A stretch of 64,000 bases of DNA, taken from Brevundimonas sp. GTDB lineage: Bacteria; Pseudomonadota; Alphaproteobacteria; Caulobacterales; Caulobacteraceae. Each line of letters starts with the position of its first letter. Positions within the stretch are counted from its first letter, which is position 1. A program made the position numbers and the translations under genes. Under the pieces are notes generated by a model. It saw only the letters and a list, made by a program, of their open reading frames with translations. It searched no databases and was not told the DNA's origin. Shown here in pieces: positions 9,229 through 17,813 of this stretch. Location: assembly GCA_003248965.1 (NCBI GenBank), contig QFQU01000008.1, forward strand, positions 108,549 through 172,548. Direction: 5' to 3'.

Positions 9229-10341
9229 ATGACCGATCAGACCTTGAAAACCACGCCCCTGAACGCCGCCCACCGGCGCCTGAGCGCCCGCATGGTCGGC
9301 TTCGGCGGCTATGACATGCCGGTCCAATATGAAGGCGTGCTGGCCGAACACCGCTGGACCCGCGAACACGCCGGCCTGTTCGACGTGTCCCACATGGGCC
9401 AGTGCAAGATCACGGGCGCGGACGCCGTCGCCCAGTTCGAACGGTTCGTGCCCGGCGACTATGAGATTCTGAAGGCGGGCAAGCAGAAATACAGCCTTCT
9501 GCTGAACACGGACGGCGGCATAATCGACGACCTGATGGCCGGTCGTCCCGACCATGACGGCCTGTTCGTCGTCGTCAATGCGGGCAACAAGGACGAGGAT
9601 TTCGCCTTCTGGACCGCCAATCTGCAGGGCGACGCCAAACTGACTGTGCTGGACCGCGCCCTGATCGCCATCCAGGGCCCCGAGGCCGCCGAGGTCATGG
9701 CCGCGCACGAGCCGGTTCTGGCCGAGATGGGCTTCATGGAGACCGCCCGGCTGATGCTGTTCGGCGTCGACTGCTACGTCTCCCGCTCGGGCTACACCGG
9801 CGAGGACGGCTATGAGATTTCGGTCCCGGCGGACCAGGCCGAGCGCATCTGGAACACCCTGCTGGAAGACGCCCGCGTCAAGCCGATCGGCCTGGGCGCC
9901 CGCGACAGCCTTCGCCTCGAAGCCGGTCTGCCGCTGCACGGCCACGACATCGACCCGACTACCTCGCCCGTCGAAGGCGCCCTGACCTTCGCCCTGTCCA
10001 AGTCACGTAAGGAACGCGCCGACTTCGCGGGCGCTGAACGCATCCTGAAGGAACTGGCCGACGGTCCCTCCCGCGTCCGCGTCGGCCTGATCGTCAAGGA
10101 AGGCGCCCCGGCCCGCGAAGGCGCCGAGATCGCCGACATGGACGGCGATGTCATCGGCAAGGTCACATCGGGCGGCCCCTCCCCCACCCTGGGCAAAAAC
10201 ATCGCCATGGGCTTCGTCCCGCCCGCCTTCGCGGCGCTGGGCACGGAACTGAAGGTCATCGTGCGCGGCAAGTCCGCCGCCGCCGAGGTCGTCGCCATGC
10301 CCTTCGTGGCGCAACGCTATTACCGCAAACCCAAAGCCTGA
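9229..10341 (+). CDS. gcvT: Glycine cleavage system T protein (aminomethyltransferase)
   Basis: 370 aa. It transfers the methylene group from aminomethyl-lipoyl GcvH to tetrahydrofolate, releasing ammonia. N-terminal [25 protein letters not shown], the block [10 protein letters not shown] and [13 protein letters not shown] are typical of GcvT. It is the first gene of gcvT-gcvH-gcvPA-gcvPB behind a glycine riboswitch. The assigned ATG follows the riboswitch by about 20 bases. Confidence 0.97.
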   Translation: MTDQTLKTTPLNAAHRRLSARMVGFGGYDMPVQYEGVLAEHRWTREHAGLFDVSHMGQCKITGADAVAQFERFVPGDYEILKAGKQKYSLLLNTDGGIIDDLMAGRPDHDGLFVVVNAGNKDEDFAFWTANLQGDAKLTVLDRALIAIQGPEAAEVMAAHEPVLAEMGFMETARLMLFGVDCYVSRSGYTGEDGYEISVPADQAERIWNTLLEDARVKPIGLGARDSLRLEAGLPLHGHDIDPTTSPVEGALTFALSKSRKERADFAGAERILKELADGPSRVRVGLIVKEGAPAREGAEIADMDGDVIGKVTSGGPSPTLGKNIAMGFVPPAFAALGTELKVIVRGKSAAAEVVAMPFVAQRYYRKPKA

Positions 10342-10352
10342 GAGATCAGACC

Positions 10353-10718
10353 ATGAAATTCACCAAGGATCACGAGTGGGTCAGCCTGGACGGCGACATC
10401 GCCACCGTCGGCATCTCCAAACACGCCGCCGACGCTCTGGGCGACGTGGTGTTCGTGGAAGTGCCCGAGGTCGGCAAGACCGTCTCCAAGGGCGACAGCT
10501 TCGCCGTGGTCGAGAGCGTCAAGGCCGCCTCGGACGTCTATGCCCCCGTCTCGGGCGAGGTGATCGAGGCCAATGACGCCCTGTCCACCGCCCCGGAGAC
10601 CGTCAACGCGGCCGCCGAAGCCGACGGCTGGTTCGCCAGGATCAAGGTCTCGGACGCCGCCGAACTGGACGCCCTGATGGACCAGGCCGCCTACGACGCC
10701 TTCCTGGCCACGCTGTAA
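10353..10718 (+). CDS. gcvH: Glycine cleavage system H protein
   Basis: 121 aa lipoyl carrier that shuttles the aminomethyl intermediate between P, T and L proteins. The lipoylation site is Lys57 in [14 protein letters not shown]. It starts with the conserved FTKDHEWV and is the expected length. It lies 11 bases after gcvT; the next gene is separated by a 140-base repeat-containing spacer. Confidence 0.97.
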   Translation: MKFTKDHEWVSLDGDIATVGISKHAADALGDVVFVEVPEVGKTVSKGDSFAVVESVKAASDVYAPVSGEVIEANDALSTAPETVNAAAEADGWFARIKVSDAAELDALMDQAAYDAFLATL

Positions 10719-10722
10719 TTTC

Positions 10723-10852
10723 ATCCGCTCATCCCCGCGAAGGCGGGGACCCAGCTCTTTCGCGAGAACGGCGCTGGGACGAGCGGAAAACTCCTCCGGC
10801 CACATCGGTCGCCCAAAGCACCAGGTCCCCGCCTTCGCGGGGATGAGCGGAT
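10723..10852. repeat. Palindromic intergenic repeat inside the gcv operon (family B)
   Basis: Perfect 29-base inverted arms at 10723-10751 and 10824-10852 with core TCCCCGCGAAGGCGGGGA; each arm can fold by itself (CCCCGC GAA GGCGGGG). The 72-base centre has no obvious coding. The right arm ends 6 bases before the gcvPA ATG, so it occupies the place of the ribosome binding site. The core is of a type widely scattered in alphaproteobacterial intergenic regions. Confidence 0.88.
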
Positions 10853-10858
10853 TAGAAC

Positions 10859-12205
10859 ATGCGCTACCTCCCCCTGACGCCCGACGACCGCACGGCGATG
10901 CTCGCCGCCATCGGCGCGAAATCCATCGATGATCTATTCGTGGACGTGCCGGAAAACGCGCGCCTGGCCGGTCCCGTCGATCTGCCCCGCGTGGCGGGCG
11001 AGCTGGAGGTCGAGCGCGCCCTGTCCGCCATGGCCGCCAAGAACGCGACGGCCGGCGCCGTGCCCTTCTTCTGCGGCGCGGGGGCCTATAAGCACCACGT
11101 CCCGGCGACGGTGGATCACGTGATCCAGCGGTCCGAGTTCCTGACCAGCTACACCCCCTATCAGCCGGAAATCGCGCAAGGGACCCTGCAGTATCTGTAC
11201 GAGTTCCAGACCCAGGTCGCGAACCTGACCGGAATGCCGATCGCCAACGCATCCCTCTATGACGGCTCGACCGCCATGGCCGAGGGCGTGCTGATGGCGA
11301 CGCGCGTGACCCGCCGCAACAAGGCGGTGATCTCGGGCGGCGTTCACCCCCACTACGTCAAGGCGACCGAGACCGTTGTTCACGCCGTCGGCGTGGAGAC
11401 GCAGGTGCTGGCCCCGGCCTTCGACGCCGAGGCCGCCGTCATCGACCAGATCGGCCCCGACACCGCCTGCGTCGTCGTCCAGACCCCCAACGTCTTCGGC
11501 ACCGCCACCGATGTGACCAAGATCGCCGAGGCCGCCCACGCCGCCGGCGCCCTGCTGATCGTCGTGGTCACGGAGGCCGTGTCGATGGGCCTGCTGAAAT
11601 CGCCCGGCGAGATGGGCGCCGACATCGTCGCCGCCGAAGGCCAGTCGATCGGCAACGCCCTGAACTTCGGCGGCCCCTATGTCGGCCTGTTCGCCACGCG
11701 CGAGAAGCTGATCCGCCAGATGCCCGGCCGTCTGACCGGCGAGACCGTGGACGCGGACGGCGAGCGCGGCTTCGTCCTGACCCTGTCCACGCGCGAGCAG
11801 CACATCCGCCGCGACAAGGCGACCTCGAACATCTGCACCAACTCGGGCCTGTGCACCCTGGCCTTCACCATCCACATGAGCCTGCTGGGCGAGACGGGCC
11901 TGCGTAAACTGGCCCTGCTGAACCACGAAAAAGCCGTCGCCACGCGCGATGCGCTGGCGGCCATTCCGGGCGTGGAAGTCCTCACCCCGCGCTTCTTCAA
12001 CGAGTTCGCCGTCCGCCTGCCCAAACCCGCCGCCGAGGTGGTGGATGCTCTGGCTGCCCATCACATCCTGGCGGGCGTGCCCTACAGCCGCCTGGCGCCC
12101 GACGCCGGTATGGACGACGTCCTGCTGGTCGCCGCGACCGAGACAACGCTGGATGCGGACATCCAGATCCTCGCCAAGTCCCTCTCCAAAGTCCTGGCCG
12201 CCTAA
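10859..12205 (+). CDS. gcvPA: Glycine dehydrogenase (decarboxylating) subunit 1
   Basis: 448 aa N-terminal half of the split P protein, which forms the PLP-dependent glycine decarboxylase with GcvPB. It starts [11 protein letters not shown] and contains [39 protein letters not shown] and [10 protein letters not shown], all diagnostic for this subunit. No good Shine-Dalgarno sequence is visible because the family B repeat ends just before the start. It is followed by gcvPB after 12 bases. Confidence 0.97.
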   Translation: MRYLPLTPDDRTAMLAAIGAKSIDDLFVDVPENARLAGPVDLPRVAGELEVERALSAMAAKNATAGAVPFFCGAGAYKHHVPATVDHVIQRSEFLTSYTPYQPEIAQGTLQYLYEFQTQVANLTGMPIANASLYDGSTAMAEGVLMATRVTRRNKAVISGGVHPHYVKATETVVHAVGVETQVLAPAFDAEAAVIDQIGPDTACVVVQTPNVFGTATDVTKIAEAAHAAGALLIVVVTEAVSMGLLKSPGEMGADIVAAEGQSIGNALNFGGPYVGLFATREKLIRQMPGRLTGETVDADGERGFVLTLSTREQHIRRDKATSNICTNSGLCTLAFTIHMSLLGETGLRKLALLNHEKAVATRDALAAIPGVEVLTPRFFNEFAVRLPKPAAEVVDALAAHHILAGVPYSRLAPDAGMDDVLLVAATETTLDADIQILAKSLSKVLAA

Positions 12206-12217
12206 GGGAAACCGATC

Positions 12218-13786
12218 ATGAGCACCATGAACACCGTCGGCCGTCCGACCGCCCCGAACGCCGTGACCACAAAGCCCGCCACCCTGACCGGCGGACGCGG
12301 CCTGTTGCAGGACGAGGCCCTGATCTTCGAGGGCGAAGGCTGGGGCAAGAGCGGCGTCGATCTGCCGGAACCCAGGACAGACGGCGCCGACCTGGGCGAC
12401 CTGGTCCGCAAGGACCCGATCGGCCTGCCCGGCCTGTCAGAGCCCGAGGCCATGCGCCACTATGTGCGCTTGTCGCAGAAGAACCACGCCATTGACCTGG
12501 CCATCTATCCGCTGGGGTCGTGCACGATGAAGCACAACCCGCGCCTGAACGAGAAGATGGCGCGCCTGCCTGGCTTCTCCGACATCCACCCGCTGCAGCC
12601 GATCTCGACGGTTCAGGGCGCGCTGGAGCTGATGGATACGCTGGCCCACTGGCTGAAGACCCTGACCGGAATGCCGGCCGTGGCCCTGTCGCCCAAGGCC
12701 GGCGCGCATGGCGAACTGTGCGGCCTGATGGCCATCCGCGCCGCCCACGAAGCCTCGGGCCAGCATGAGAAGCGCCGCAAGGTTCTGGTGCCCACGTCCG
12801 CCCACGGCACCAACCCGGCCACCGCCGCCTTCGTCGGCTATTCGGTGGTGGAAGTGGCCCAGACCGAGGACGGCCGCGTGGACGTCGCCGACCTGGCGTC
12901 CAAGCTGGGCGACGACGTCGCCGCCATCATGGTCACGAACCCCAACACCTGCGGCCTGTTCGAGCGCGACATCCTGGAGATCAGCCGCCTGACGCATGAG
13001 GCGGGCGCCTATTTCTACTGCGACGGCGCCAACTTCAACGCCATCGTCGGCCGGGTCCGTCCGGGCGATCTGGGCGTGGACGCCATGCACATCAACCTGC
13101 ACAAGACCTTCTCCACGCCCCATGGCGGCGGCGGTCCGGGCGCGGGTCCGGTTGTCCTGTCCGAGGCCCTGGCCCCCTTCGCCCCGGCGCCGTGGGTCGT
13201 GCATGACGACGGCGGCTATCGCCTGATCGAGCGCGAGGAAGACGAGGCCGAGCAAGCCTTTGGCCGTCTGTGCGCCTTCCAGGGCCAGATGGGCATGTAC
13301 ACGCGCGCCCTGTCCTACATGATGTCGCACGGCGCCGACGGCCTGCGTCAGGTCGCCGAGGACGCCGTCCTGAACGCGAACTACATCAAGGCCCGCCTGT
13401 CGGACCTGATGTCGGCCGCCTTCCCCGACGGCCCCTGCATGCACGAGGCCCTGTTCGACGACGAATGGCTGAAGGGCACGGACATCACCACGCTCGACTT
13501 CGCCAAGGCGATGATCGACGAGGGCTTCCACCCTATGACCATGTATTTCCCGCTGGTCGTCCACGGGGCCATGTTGATCGAGCCGACGGAGACGGAATCC
13601 AAGGCCGAGTTGGACCGCTTTATCGAAGCCATGCGCCTGCTGGCCCAGGCCGCAAAGGCGGGCGACGTGGATCGCTTCAAGGGCGCGCCCTTCCATGCCC
13701 CGATGCGTCGTCTGGACGAAACCCGCGCCGCCCGCTCCCCGGTGCTGCGCTGGACGGCGCCGGAAGGGTCGAACCAGGCGGCCTGA
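12218..13786 (+). CDS. gcvPB: Glycine dehydrogenase (decarboxylating) subunit 2
   Basis: 522 aa C-terminal half of the split P protein, carrying the PLP-binding lysine (Lys296 in INLHKTFSTPHGGGGPG). YPLGSCTMKHNPRLNE and VPTSAHGTNPA are typical. With GcvPA it decarboxylates glycine and loads the aminomethyl group on GcvH. It is the last gene of the operon; the lpd (L protein) gene is not in this window. A strong hairpin follows. Confidence 0.97.
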   Translation: MSTMNTVGRPTAPNAVTTKPATLTGGRGLLQDEALIFEGEGWGKSGVDLPEPRTDGADLGDLVRKDPIGLPGLSEPEAMRHYVRLSQKNHAIDLAIYPLGSCTMKHNPRLNEKMARLPGFSDIHPLQPISTVQGALELMDTLAHWLKTLTGMPAVALSPKAGAHGELCGLMAIRAAHEASGQHEKRRKVLVPTSAHGTNPATAAFVGYSVVEVAQTEDGRVDVADLASKLGDDVAAIMVTNPNTCGLFERDILEISRLTHEAGAYFYCDGANFNAIVGRVRPGDLGVDAMHINLHKTFSTPHGGGGPGAGPVVLSEALAPFAPAPWVVHDDGGYRLIEREEDEAEQAFGRLCAFQGQMGMYTRALSYMMSHGADGLRQVAEDAVLNANYIKARLSDLMSAAFPDGPCMHEALFDDEWLKGTDITTLDFAKAMIDEGFHPMTMYFPLVVHGAMLIEPTETESKAELDRFIEAMRLLAQAAKAGDVDRFKGAPFHAPMRRLDETRAARSPVLRWTAPEGSNQAA

Positions 13787-13803
13787 CCGCCGACGACGGT
13801 TGT

Positions 13804-13828
13804 GGTCCCGGGGTTCGCCCCCGGGACC
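13804..13828 (+). terminator. GC-rich hairpin between convergent gcvPB and the tetR gene
   Basis: GGTCCCGGGG (13804-13813) and CCCCGGGACC (13819-13828) form a perfect 10-base stem with a TTCGC loop. It starts 17 bases after the gcvPB stop and touches the stop codon of the convergent regulator gene. There is no T-tract, so it may be an RNA-end-protecting hairpin or a short REP-like unit rather than a classical terminator. Confidence 0.55.
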
Positions 13829-14424
13829 TATCCCGCCGCCTGTCTCAAGGCGGCGAAGGCGGCGCGGCCGAACGTCTCGGGCGGCGCGTCGGGTTGGGCC
13901 AGCCAAGCGTCGACCGACAGTTTCAGGATACTGACCGCCGCGCCCGCCACGACGCGACAGGCGATGTCGTCCGGCGCCAGCCCCTTGCGCTTCGCCAGCG
14001 CCTCGGCCAGCAACCGCTCAACCTGGGCATATTTCGCTTGATCCCCGGCCATCAGCGAGGGCGTGGCGTGGATCAGGACGGCCACGGCCTTCATCTCGTC
14101 GGACAGAGGCTGCCGCGCCAGATCGAGCAGCGCATTCTCCACCATGTCCAGCAGGGGTTCGTCCGCCGGCCGCGCGGCGACGGCGTCGGCCACCTGCTGC
14201 GGAAAACCGGCCTTGGCCGACAGGACGATCTCCTCCTTGGAGCCAAAATAGTTCAGCAGGGTGCGGCGCGACACCTCTGCGGCCTCGGCCACCTCGTCCA
14301 GAGTGGTTGCCTCGAACCCCCGCTCAAGAAACAGGCGCAGGCCCTCGGCCTGGATACGGGCGTGAGTGTTGGCGCGCTTGCGGTCGCGCAGGCCCCGGTC
14401 CGTGTCGGAAATCTTATCTTGCAC
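13828..14424 (-). CDS. TetR/AcrR-family transcriptional regulator
   Basis: 198 aa. The N-terminal TetR HTH is clear: AEGLRLFLERGFEATTLDEVAEAAEVSRRTLLNYFGSKEEIV (written here as consecutive motifs GFEATTLDEVAE, AEVSRRTLLNYF and GSKEEIV, residues about 37-66). The C-terminal ligand domain is not assignable. It begins with GTG at 14424 and is divergent from a short-chain dehydrogenase gene, with a palindromic operator between. The arrangement predicts that it represses both its own gene and the dehydrogenase until an inducer binds; this is inference from the family. Confidence 0.9.
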   Translation of the reverse strand: MQDKISDTDRGLRDRKRANTHARIQAEGLRLFLERGFEATTLDEVAEAAEVSRRTLLNYFGSKEEIVLSAKAGFPQQVADAVAARPADEPLLDMVENALLDLARQPLSDEMKAVAVLIHATPSLMAGDQAKYAQVERLLAEALAKRKGLAPDDIACRVVAGAAVSILKLSVDAWLAQPDAPPETFGRAAFAALRQAAG

Positions 14425-14427
14425 TTA

Positions 14428-14458
14428 TTGCATATTTGCACCGGATGCAGATATGCAA
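14428..14458. promoter_or_regulatory. Candidate TetR operator in the tetR/SDR divergent region
   Basis: Inverted repeat TTGCATATTTGCA (14428-14440), spacer CCGGA, TGCAGATATGCAA (14446-14458): 12 of 13 positions complementary. It starts 4 bases upstream of the regulator's GTG start and lies 46 bases before the dehydrogenase ATG, well placed to block both promoters. The AT-rich palindrome stands out in a GC-rich region. Confidence 0.75.
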
Positions 14459-14503
14459 GCCGGAGCCCTTCACGACGACTCTTTTCACGAACAGGATAGC
14501 CCC

Positions 14504-15427
14504 ATGACGACCTGGACCACAGACGATATTCTCGATCAGACCGGCAAGCGGGTCATCGTGACCGGCGCGACCGGCGGCCTGGGCTTGGAAACCGCTCTGG
14601 TGCTGGCCGACAAGGGCGCCGAGGTCATCCTGGCCGCCCGCAATCCGCAAAAGGGGGCCGAGGCCGAACGGCTGATCCGCGCACGGTTCCCGAACGCCCA
14701 GGTGCGGTTCGATGCGCTGGATCTGGCCAGCCTGGCCTCCGTCGCCGCCTTCGCCGAGCGTCAACTGGCGGACGGTCGGCCCATCGACATCCTGATCAAC
14801 AACGCCGGCGTCATGGCCGTGCCGCGGCGCCAGGCCACGGCCGACGGGTTCGAGATGCAGTTCGGGACCAACTATCTTTCGCACTTCGCCCTGACGGGGC
14901 GGCTATTGCCGCTGCTGAGCGCCGGGCGGGCGCGTGTGGTGCAACTGGCCAGCATCGCCCACAGGGGCGGCCGCATCCGTCTGGACGACCTGAACTATCA
15001 GACCGGATACCGGCCGTGGCCGGTCTATCAGCAGTCGAAACTGGCCATGCTGATGTTCGCCCTGGAGCTTCAGCGGCGCAGCGACGCCCACGGCTGGGGC
15101 CTGACCAGCGTGGCGGCCCATCCGGGTTTCGCCCGAACCGACCTGATCGCCAACGGCCACGCCGGCGGCCCGACCAGTCTGTTCGCCAGGGTCAGCACCG
15201 CCCTTGCGCCGCTGGCCAGCCATTCGGCCGCCCAAGGCGCTCTGCCGATCCTGATGGCCGCGACCCAGGCCGAGGCGACGCCCGGCGGCTACTATGGTCC
15301 CACCGGCTTCATGGAGATGAAGGGCCAGCCCGGTCGCGCCGAAATCCGGCCCCAGGCCCGCGACGCCGAAACGGCCCGTCGTCTGTGGTCGCTGTCGGAG
15401 CAGATGACAGGCGTAGCCTTCGGCTGA
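14504..15427 (+). CDS. Short-chain dehydrogenase/reductase (WWOX/retinol dehydrogenase-like SDR)
   Basis: 307 aa. The Rossmann motif TGATGGLGLE (near residue 22), NNAG (near 98), catalytic Ser in VQLASIAH and YQQSKLAM (Tyr-x3-Lys) are intact. The overall pattern resembles the SDR subgroup that includes retinol dehydrogenases and WWOX-like oxidoreductases. Substrate unknown. I chose the ATG at 14504, before MTTWTTDDI, because a longer reading would cover the operator. It is divergent from and presumably controlled by the TetR gene next to it. Confidence 0.88.
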   Translation: MTTWTTDDILDQTGKRVIVTGATGGLGLETALVLADKGAEVILAARNPQKGAEAERLIRARFPNAQVRFDALDLASLASVAAFAERQLADGRPIDILINNAGVMAVPRRQATADGFEMQFGTNYLSHFALTGRLLPLLSAGRARVVQLASIAHRGGRIRLDDLNYQTGYRPWPVYQQSKLAMLMFALELQRRSDAHGWGLTSVAAHPGFARTDLIANGHAGGPTSLFARVSTALAPLASHSAAQGALPILMAATQAEATPGGYYGPTGFMEMKGQPGRAEIRPQARDAETARRLWSLSEQMTGVAFG

Positions 15428-15493
15428 GGCCGAAGATGACCAAAGCTTCATTCGCCGGACACCGATACGCCATCGAAGCAGGCTGTTAGGGGG

Positions 15494-15568
15494 TTGTGAC
15501 AACGTCGCCACGGTCGCCCTTTCCTTTCCCGACGAGGGATCGCGCGGCCGAGGCGGCCGTTGTCACAA
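15494..15568. promoter_or_regulatory. Pair of TTGTNACAA sites in inverted orientation
   Basis: TTGTGACAACG at 15494-15504 and its exact reverse complement CGTTGTCACAA at 15558-15568. Each 9-base core is itself nearly palindromic. They lie in the 172-base gap before a small membrane-protein gene (start 15600). They could be two operator sites for one dimeric regulator or the base of a large loop. The rest of the gap holds nothing I can name. Confidence 0.35.
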
Positions 15569-15599
15569 GCACCTTCCTCTCCGCTTCCCCGGCGCCGCC

Positions 15600-16001
15600 T
15601 TGACCACCCTGCCCGTCTTCATCCCCCGATCTTCCCGCGCGCGGCGGCCCCTGCGTGGTCTCAAACGGTGGGCCCTGATGATGGGCGGCGCGCTGGTCGT
15701 ATTGCTGGGCGTGCTGATCGCGCCCCTGCCGGGTCCGGGCGGCGTGCCCGTCATCGCCGTCGGCCTGATGATGATCCTGAAAGGATCCTACTGGGCCAAA
15801 CGTCAATTCATCCGCGCCCAATACGCCCGCCCCCGCTGGGTCTATCCCTTCCGCCGCCTGATGCGGAAGAAGCCGGAAATCGCGCCGGTGTTCTGGCAAC
15901 AGGCGCTGCGGGCCGAAAAGGTCGTGCTGAAACGCCCGCGCCGCCGTCTGATGCGGACGCGAAAAGGTCTGCGCCGGTATTTCCGCAAGTTTTTCCGCTA
16001 G
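15600..16001 (+). CDS. Small membrane protein with PGPG motif (PGPGW-family-like)
   Basis: 133 aa from a TTG, or 107 aa from an ATG at 15678 (MMGGALVVLLG). One hydrophobic hairpin spans residues about 25-62 around LIAPLPGPGGVPVIAVGLMM, resembling the putative transmembrane PGPGW family. The remainder is strongly basic (RRRLMRTRKGLRRYFRKFFR at the C-terminus), probably lying on the cytoplasmic membrane face. Function unknown. The start is uncertain; I see no convincing Shine-Dalgarno sequence for the TTG. A stem-loop follows the stop. Confidence 0.7.
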   Translation: MTTLPVFIPRSSRARRPLRGLKRWALMMGGALVVLLGVLIAPLPGPGGVPVIAVGLMMILKGSYWAKRQFIRAQYARPRWVYPFRRLMRKKPEIAPVFWQQALRAEKVVLKRPRRRLMRTRKGLRRYFRKFFR

Positions 16002-16016
16002 CTGATGCTCGATCTC

Positions 16017-16038
16017 GCGGTTGCGTTGTCGCAACCGC
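16017..16038 (+). terminator. Hairpin after the PGPG membrane protein gene
   Basis: GCGGTTGCG (16017-16025), loop TTGT, CGCAACCGC (16030-16038): a perfect 9-base stem 15 bases after the stop. No T-run follows, so termination strength is uncertain. Confidence 0.45.
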
Positions 16039-16133
16039 TAACCACAGGAACGTGAACGCCGCTCTCCCAACTCAGGCGTATCCTGTCGTCGCGTTATCAG
16101 AGAACCACAACAGCGTTGGGAGGCGCTAAGGTC

Positions 16134-16601
16134 ATGATGTCACGCGTACAAAAAGGCATGGTCGCCGGCGCCGCCGCCACCCTGGTCGCATCGCTGCTGG
16201 AAATCCCCAACCTGTTCCTGAACTGGTTCGACCCTTTTCAGGGGGTGATCGCCAGCATGGTCGGCATGCCGGGCAATCTGGCCGTCGGCTGGGCCATCCA
16301 TGTGGTCAGCGGGGTCTTCATCCTGGGACCGTTGTTCGGCGTCCTGTGTCCCCGACTGCCGACGGACACGCCCGAAACCAAGGGCATCGTCTTCGCCGTC
16401 GGCGCCTGGGTGCTTATGATGATCGGCGTGGTGGCCTTCGGAAACTACCGGACCTTTACGGCGGGCTCTGGCTTCGGCACCATCGCCTGGCTGCTGATCA
16501 CCCATGCCGTGTTCGGCATCGTGCTGGGCAATGTCTACGCCCGGCTGGTAGCGCGCGAGAAGCGCGGCGCCGTCTATGTCGGGGGCGCCCACGCCCACTG
16601 A
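16134..16601 (+). CDS. Four-helix membrane protein, DUF6789-like
   Basis: 155 aa with four hydrophobic segments (about residues 8-27, 45-70, 83-104 and 114-138). The pattern GMVAGAAATLVASLLE near the start, WAIHVVSGVFILGPLFG and GTIAWLLITHAVFGIVLGNVY resembles DUF6789/YagU-type membrane proteins. Function unknown. GGGAGG at 16118-16123 supports the ATG at 16134 (the next ATG at 16137 is also possible). It converges on the ATP synthase operon and shares a bidirectional terminator with it. Confidence 0.7.
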   Translation: MMSRVQKGMVAGAAATLVASLLEIPNLFLNWFDPFQGVIASMVGMPGNLAVGWAIHVVSGVFILGPLFGVLCPRLPTDTPETKGIVFAVGAWVLMMIGVVAFGNYRTFTAGSGFGTIAWLLITHAVFGIVLGNVYARLVAREKRGAVYVGGAHAH

Positions 16602-16621
16602 GGCTGGCGAGTCCGCCCACG

Positions 16622-16653
16622 AAAAAGGGCCCCGGCGTCGCCGGGGCCCTTTC
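16622..16653. terminator. Bidirectional intrinsic terminator between the DUF6789-like gene and atpF
   Basis: Perfect 11-base arms GGGCCCCGGCG (16627-16637) and CGCCGGGGCCC (16639-16649), flanked by AAAAA on the left and TTT on the right, giving a T-tract on either strand. It lies 21 bases after the plus-strand gene and 27 bases after the atpF stop on the minus strand. Confidence 0.9.
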
Positions 16654-16679
16654 TGCATTCCGGGACTGCGAAACGCCGA

Positions 16680-17195
16680 TCAGTTCAGGCGATCGCCGAT
16701 CTGGCCGATGGCGGCGTCCAGCAGCGGATCCTTGGCCTGGCCGGCGACGCGGGCCGTCAGGATCTGCTCGGCCGACTTGGCCGCCAGGTCGGCGGCGGCG
16801 GCCTTGACCTCGGCGGAGGCCTGAGCCTCGGCCTGGGCGATGCGGGCCTCGGCCATCTTCTGGCGACGGGCCAGGGTCTCTTCCAGCTTGGCCTTGGTCT
16901 CGACTTCCAGGCGGCGGGCGTCGGCTTCCGCCTGGGCCATCATTTCGGCGGCCTGGGCCTCGGCCTCGACCTTCTCCTGACGGATCTGGGCCAGCAAGGC
17001 TTCGGCCTCGGCGCGCAAACGGGCGGCCTCGTCCAGGTCGGCCTGAATCTTGGCGGCCTTGGCGTCCAGTTGGGCGGCGACCAGCTTGGGCACGCCGGCG
17101 GCGATCAGGATGCCGAAGAAGATCAGCAAGCCGATGCCGACCCAGATTTCAGGGTTGCCGAAGCTCCAGATGCCCGGTTCGAAGATCAGGTTCAT
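16680..17195 (-). CDS. atpF: ATP synthase F0 subunit b
   Basis: 171 aa. One N-terminal membrane helix (about residues 15-38, PEIWVGIGLLIFFGILIAAG) is followed by a long Ala/Glu/Lys/Arg-rich helix that forms the peripheral stalk with b'. The last gene of this F0 operon. Its ATG overlaps the TGA of the b' gene by one base (TGATG), so translation is coupled. A terminator follows. Confidence 0.95.
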   Translation of the reverse strand: MNLIFEPGIWSFGNPEIWVGIGLLIFFGILIAAGVPKLVAAQLDAKAAKIQADLDEAARLRAEAEALLAQIRQEKVEAEAQAAEMMAQAEADARRLEVETKAKLEETLARRQKMAEARIAQAEAQASAEVKAAAADLAAKSAEQILTARVAGQAKDPLLDAAIGQIGDRLN

Positions 17196-17734
17196 CAGGC
17201 GGCTCCCTTGGCGGCGGCCAGTTCGGCGGCGCTGGCGGCCTTGCCGGTCAGGCGTTCAACCATGGCGGCCGTCGCATCGGCGGCGATGGTCGACACATTG
17301 GTCATGGCGGCGTCGCGCGTCTTGCCGATGGCGGCCTCGGCATCGGCGATGCGGGCGTTGACGGCGGCTTCCTCGGCGGCCTGGCGGGCGTTCGCCTCTT
17401 CGGTCACGCGGGCCTTGGCGGCGGCGGCGGTGGCGCGGGCGTCGGCGCGAGCCTTGGCGACCTCGGCCTGGGCGGCGGCGGCCTGGGCGGCGGCCTCGGC
17501 CTGGACCTGACGCGCGGTGGCGACAGCGGCGGAAATGGTGTCGCGGCGTTCGTCCATCACGCGGCGCAGGCGCGGCGCGAAGACCTTGGCGATCAGAATG
17601 TAGAGCAGGAAGAACAGGACCAGCAGATAGCCCATCTGACCGGCCCAGTGCTGGGTCTGGAACTGGGGCAGGCCGCCGCCGTGGCCTTCGGCCTCGGTCG
17701 TGGCGTGCGTGTCGTGAGAATTGGGCGCGGCCAT
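17195..17734 (-). CDS. atpF2: ATP synthase F0 subunit b'
   Basis: 179 aa. The second, diverged b-type stalk subunit typical of alphaproteobacteria and chloroplasts. A short Gly/His-rich N-terminus precedes the membrane helix MGYLLVLFFLLYILIAKVF (about residues 35-53) and APRLRRVMDERRDTI, then a long charged helix. Separated from atpE by a terminator-like hairpin. Subunit identity follows from position and from the presence of a second b-like gene next to it. Confidence 0.93.
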   Translation of the reverse strand: MAAPNSHDTHATTEAEGHGGGLPQFQTQHWAGQMGYLLVLFFLLYILIAKVFAPRLRRVMDERRDTISAAVATARQVQAEAAAQAAAAQAEVAKARADARATAAAAKARVTEEANARQAAEEAAVNARIADAEAAIGKTRDAAMTNVSTIAADATAAMVERLTGKAASAAELAAAKGAA

Positions 17735-17759
17735 GATGTCCGTTCGTTCTGAATAGCAG

Positions 17760-17797
17760 AAAGGCGGCGACGGCCTCGGCTAGAGACCGCCGCCGCC
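17760..17797 (-). terminator. Terminator-like hairpin between atpE and the b' gene
   Basis: Read on the minus strand, an 11-base stem (plus coordinates 17787-17797 with 17763-17773, one G-U pair) encloses a loop with a further CTC/GAG stem, and TTTCT follows. It lies inside the operon, 17 bases after the atpE stop. It may partially terminate or protect the upstream mRNA, helping give more c subunit than b/b'. Confidence 0.55.
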
Positions 17798-17813
17798 CTG
17801 AACCTTGGTCGGA

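Noticed and set aside
16700..17500. Apparent direct repeats in the b and b' genes
   Set aside because: They come from Ala/Glu/Arg-rich coiled-coil codons, not from duplicated DNA.
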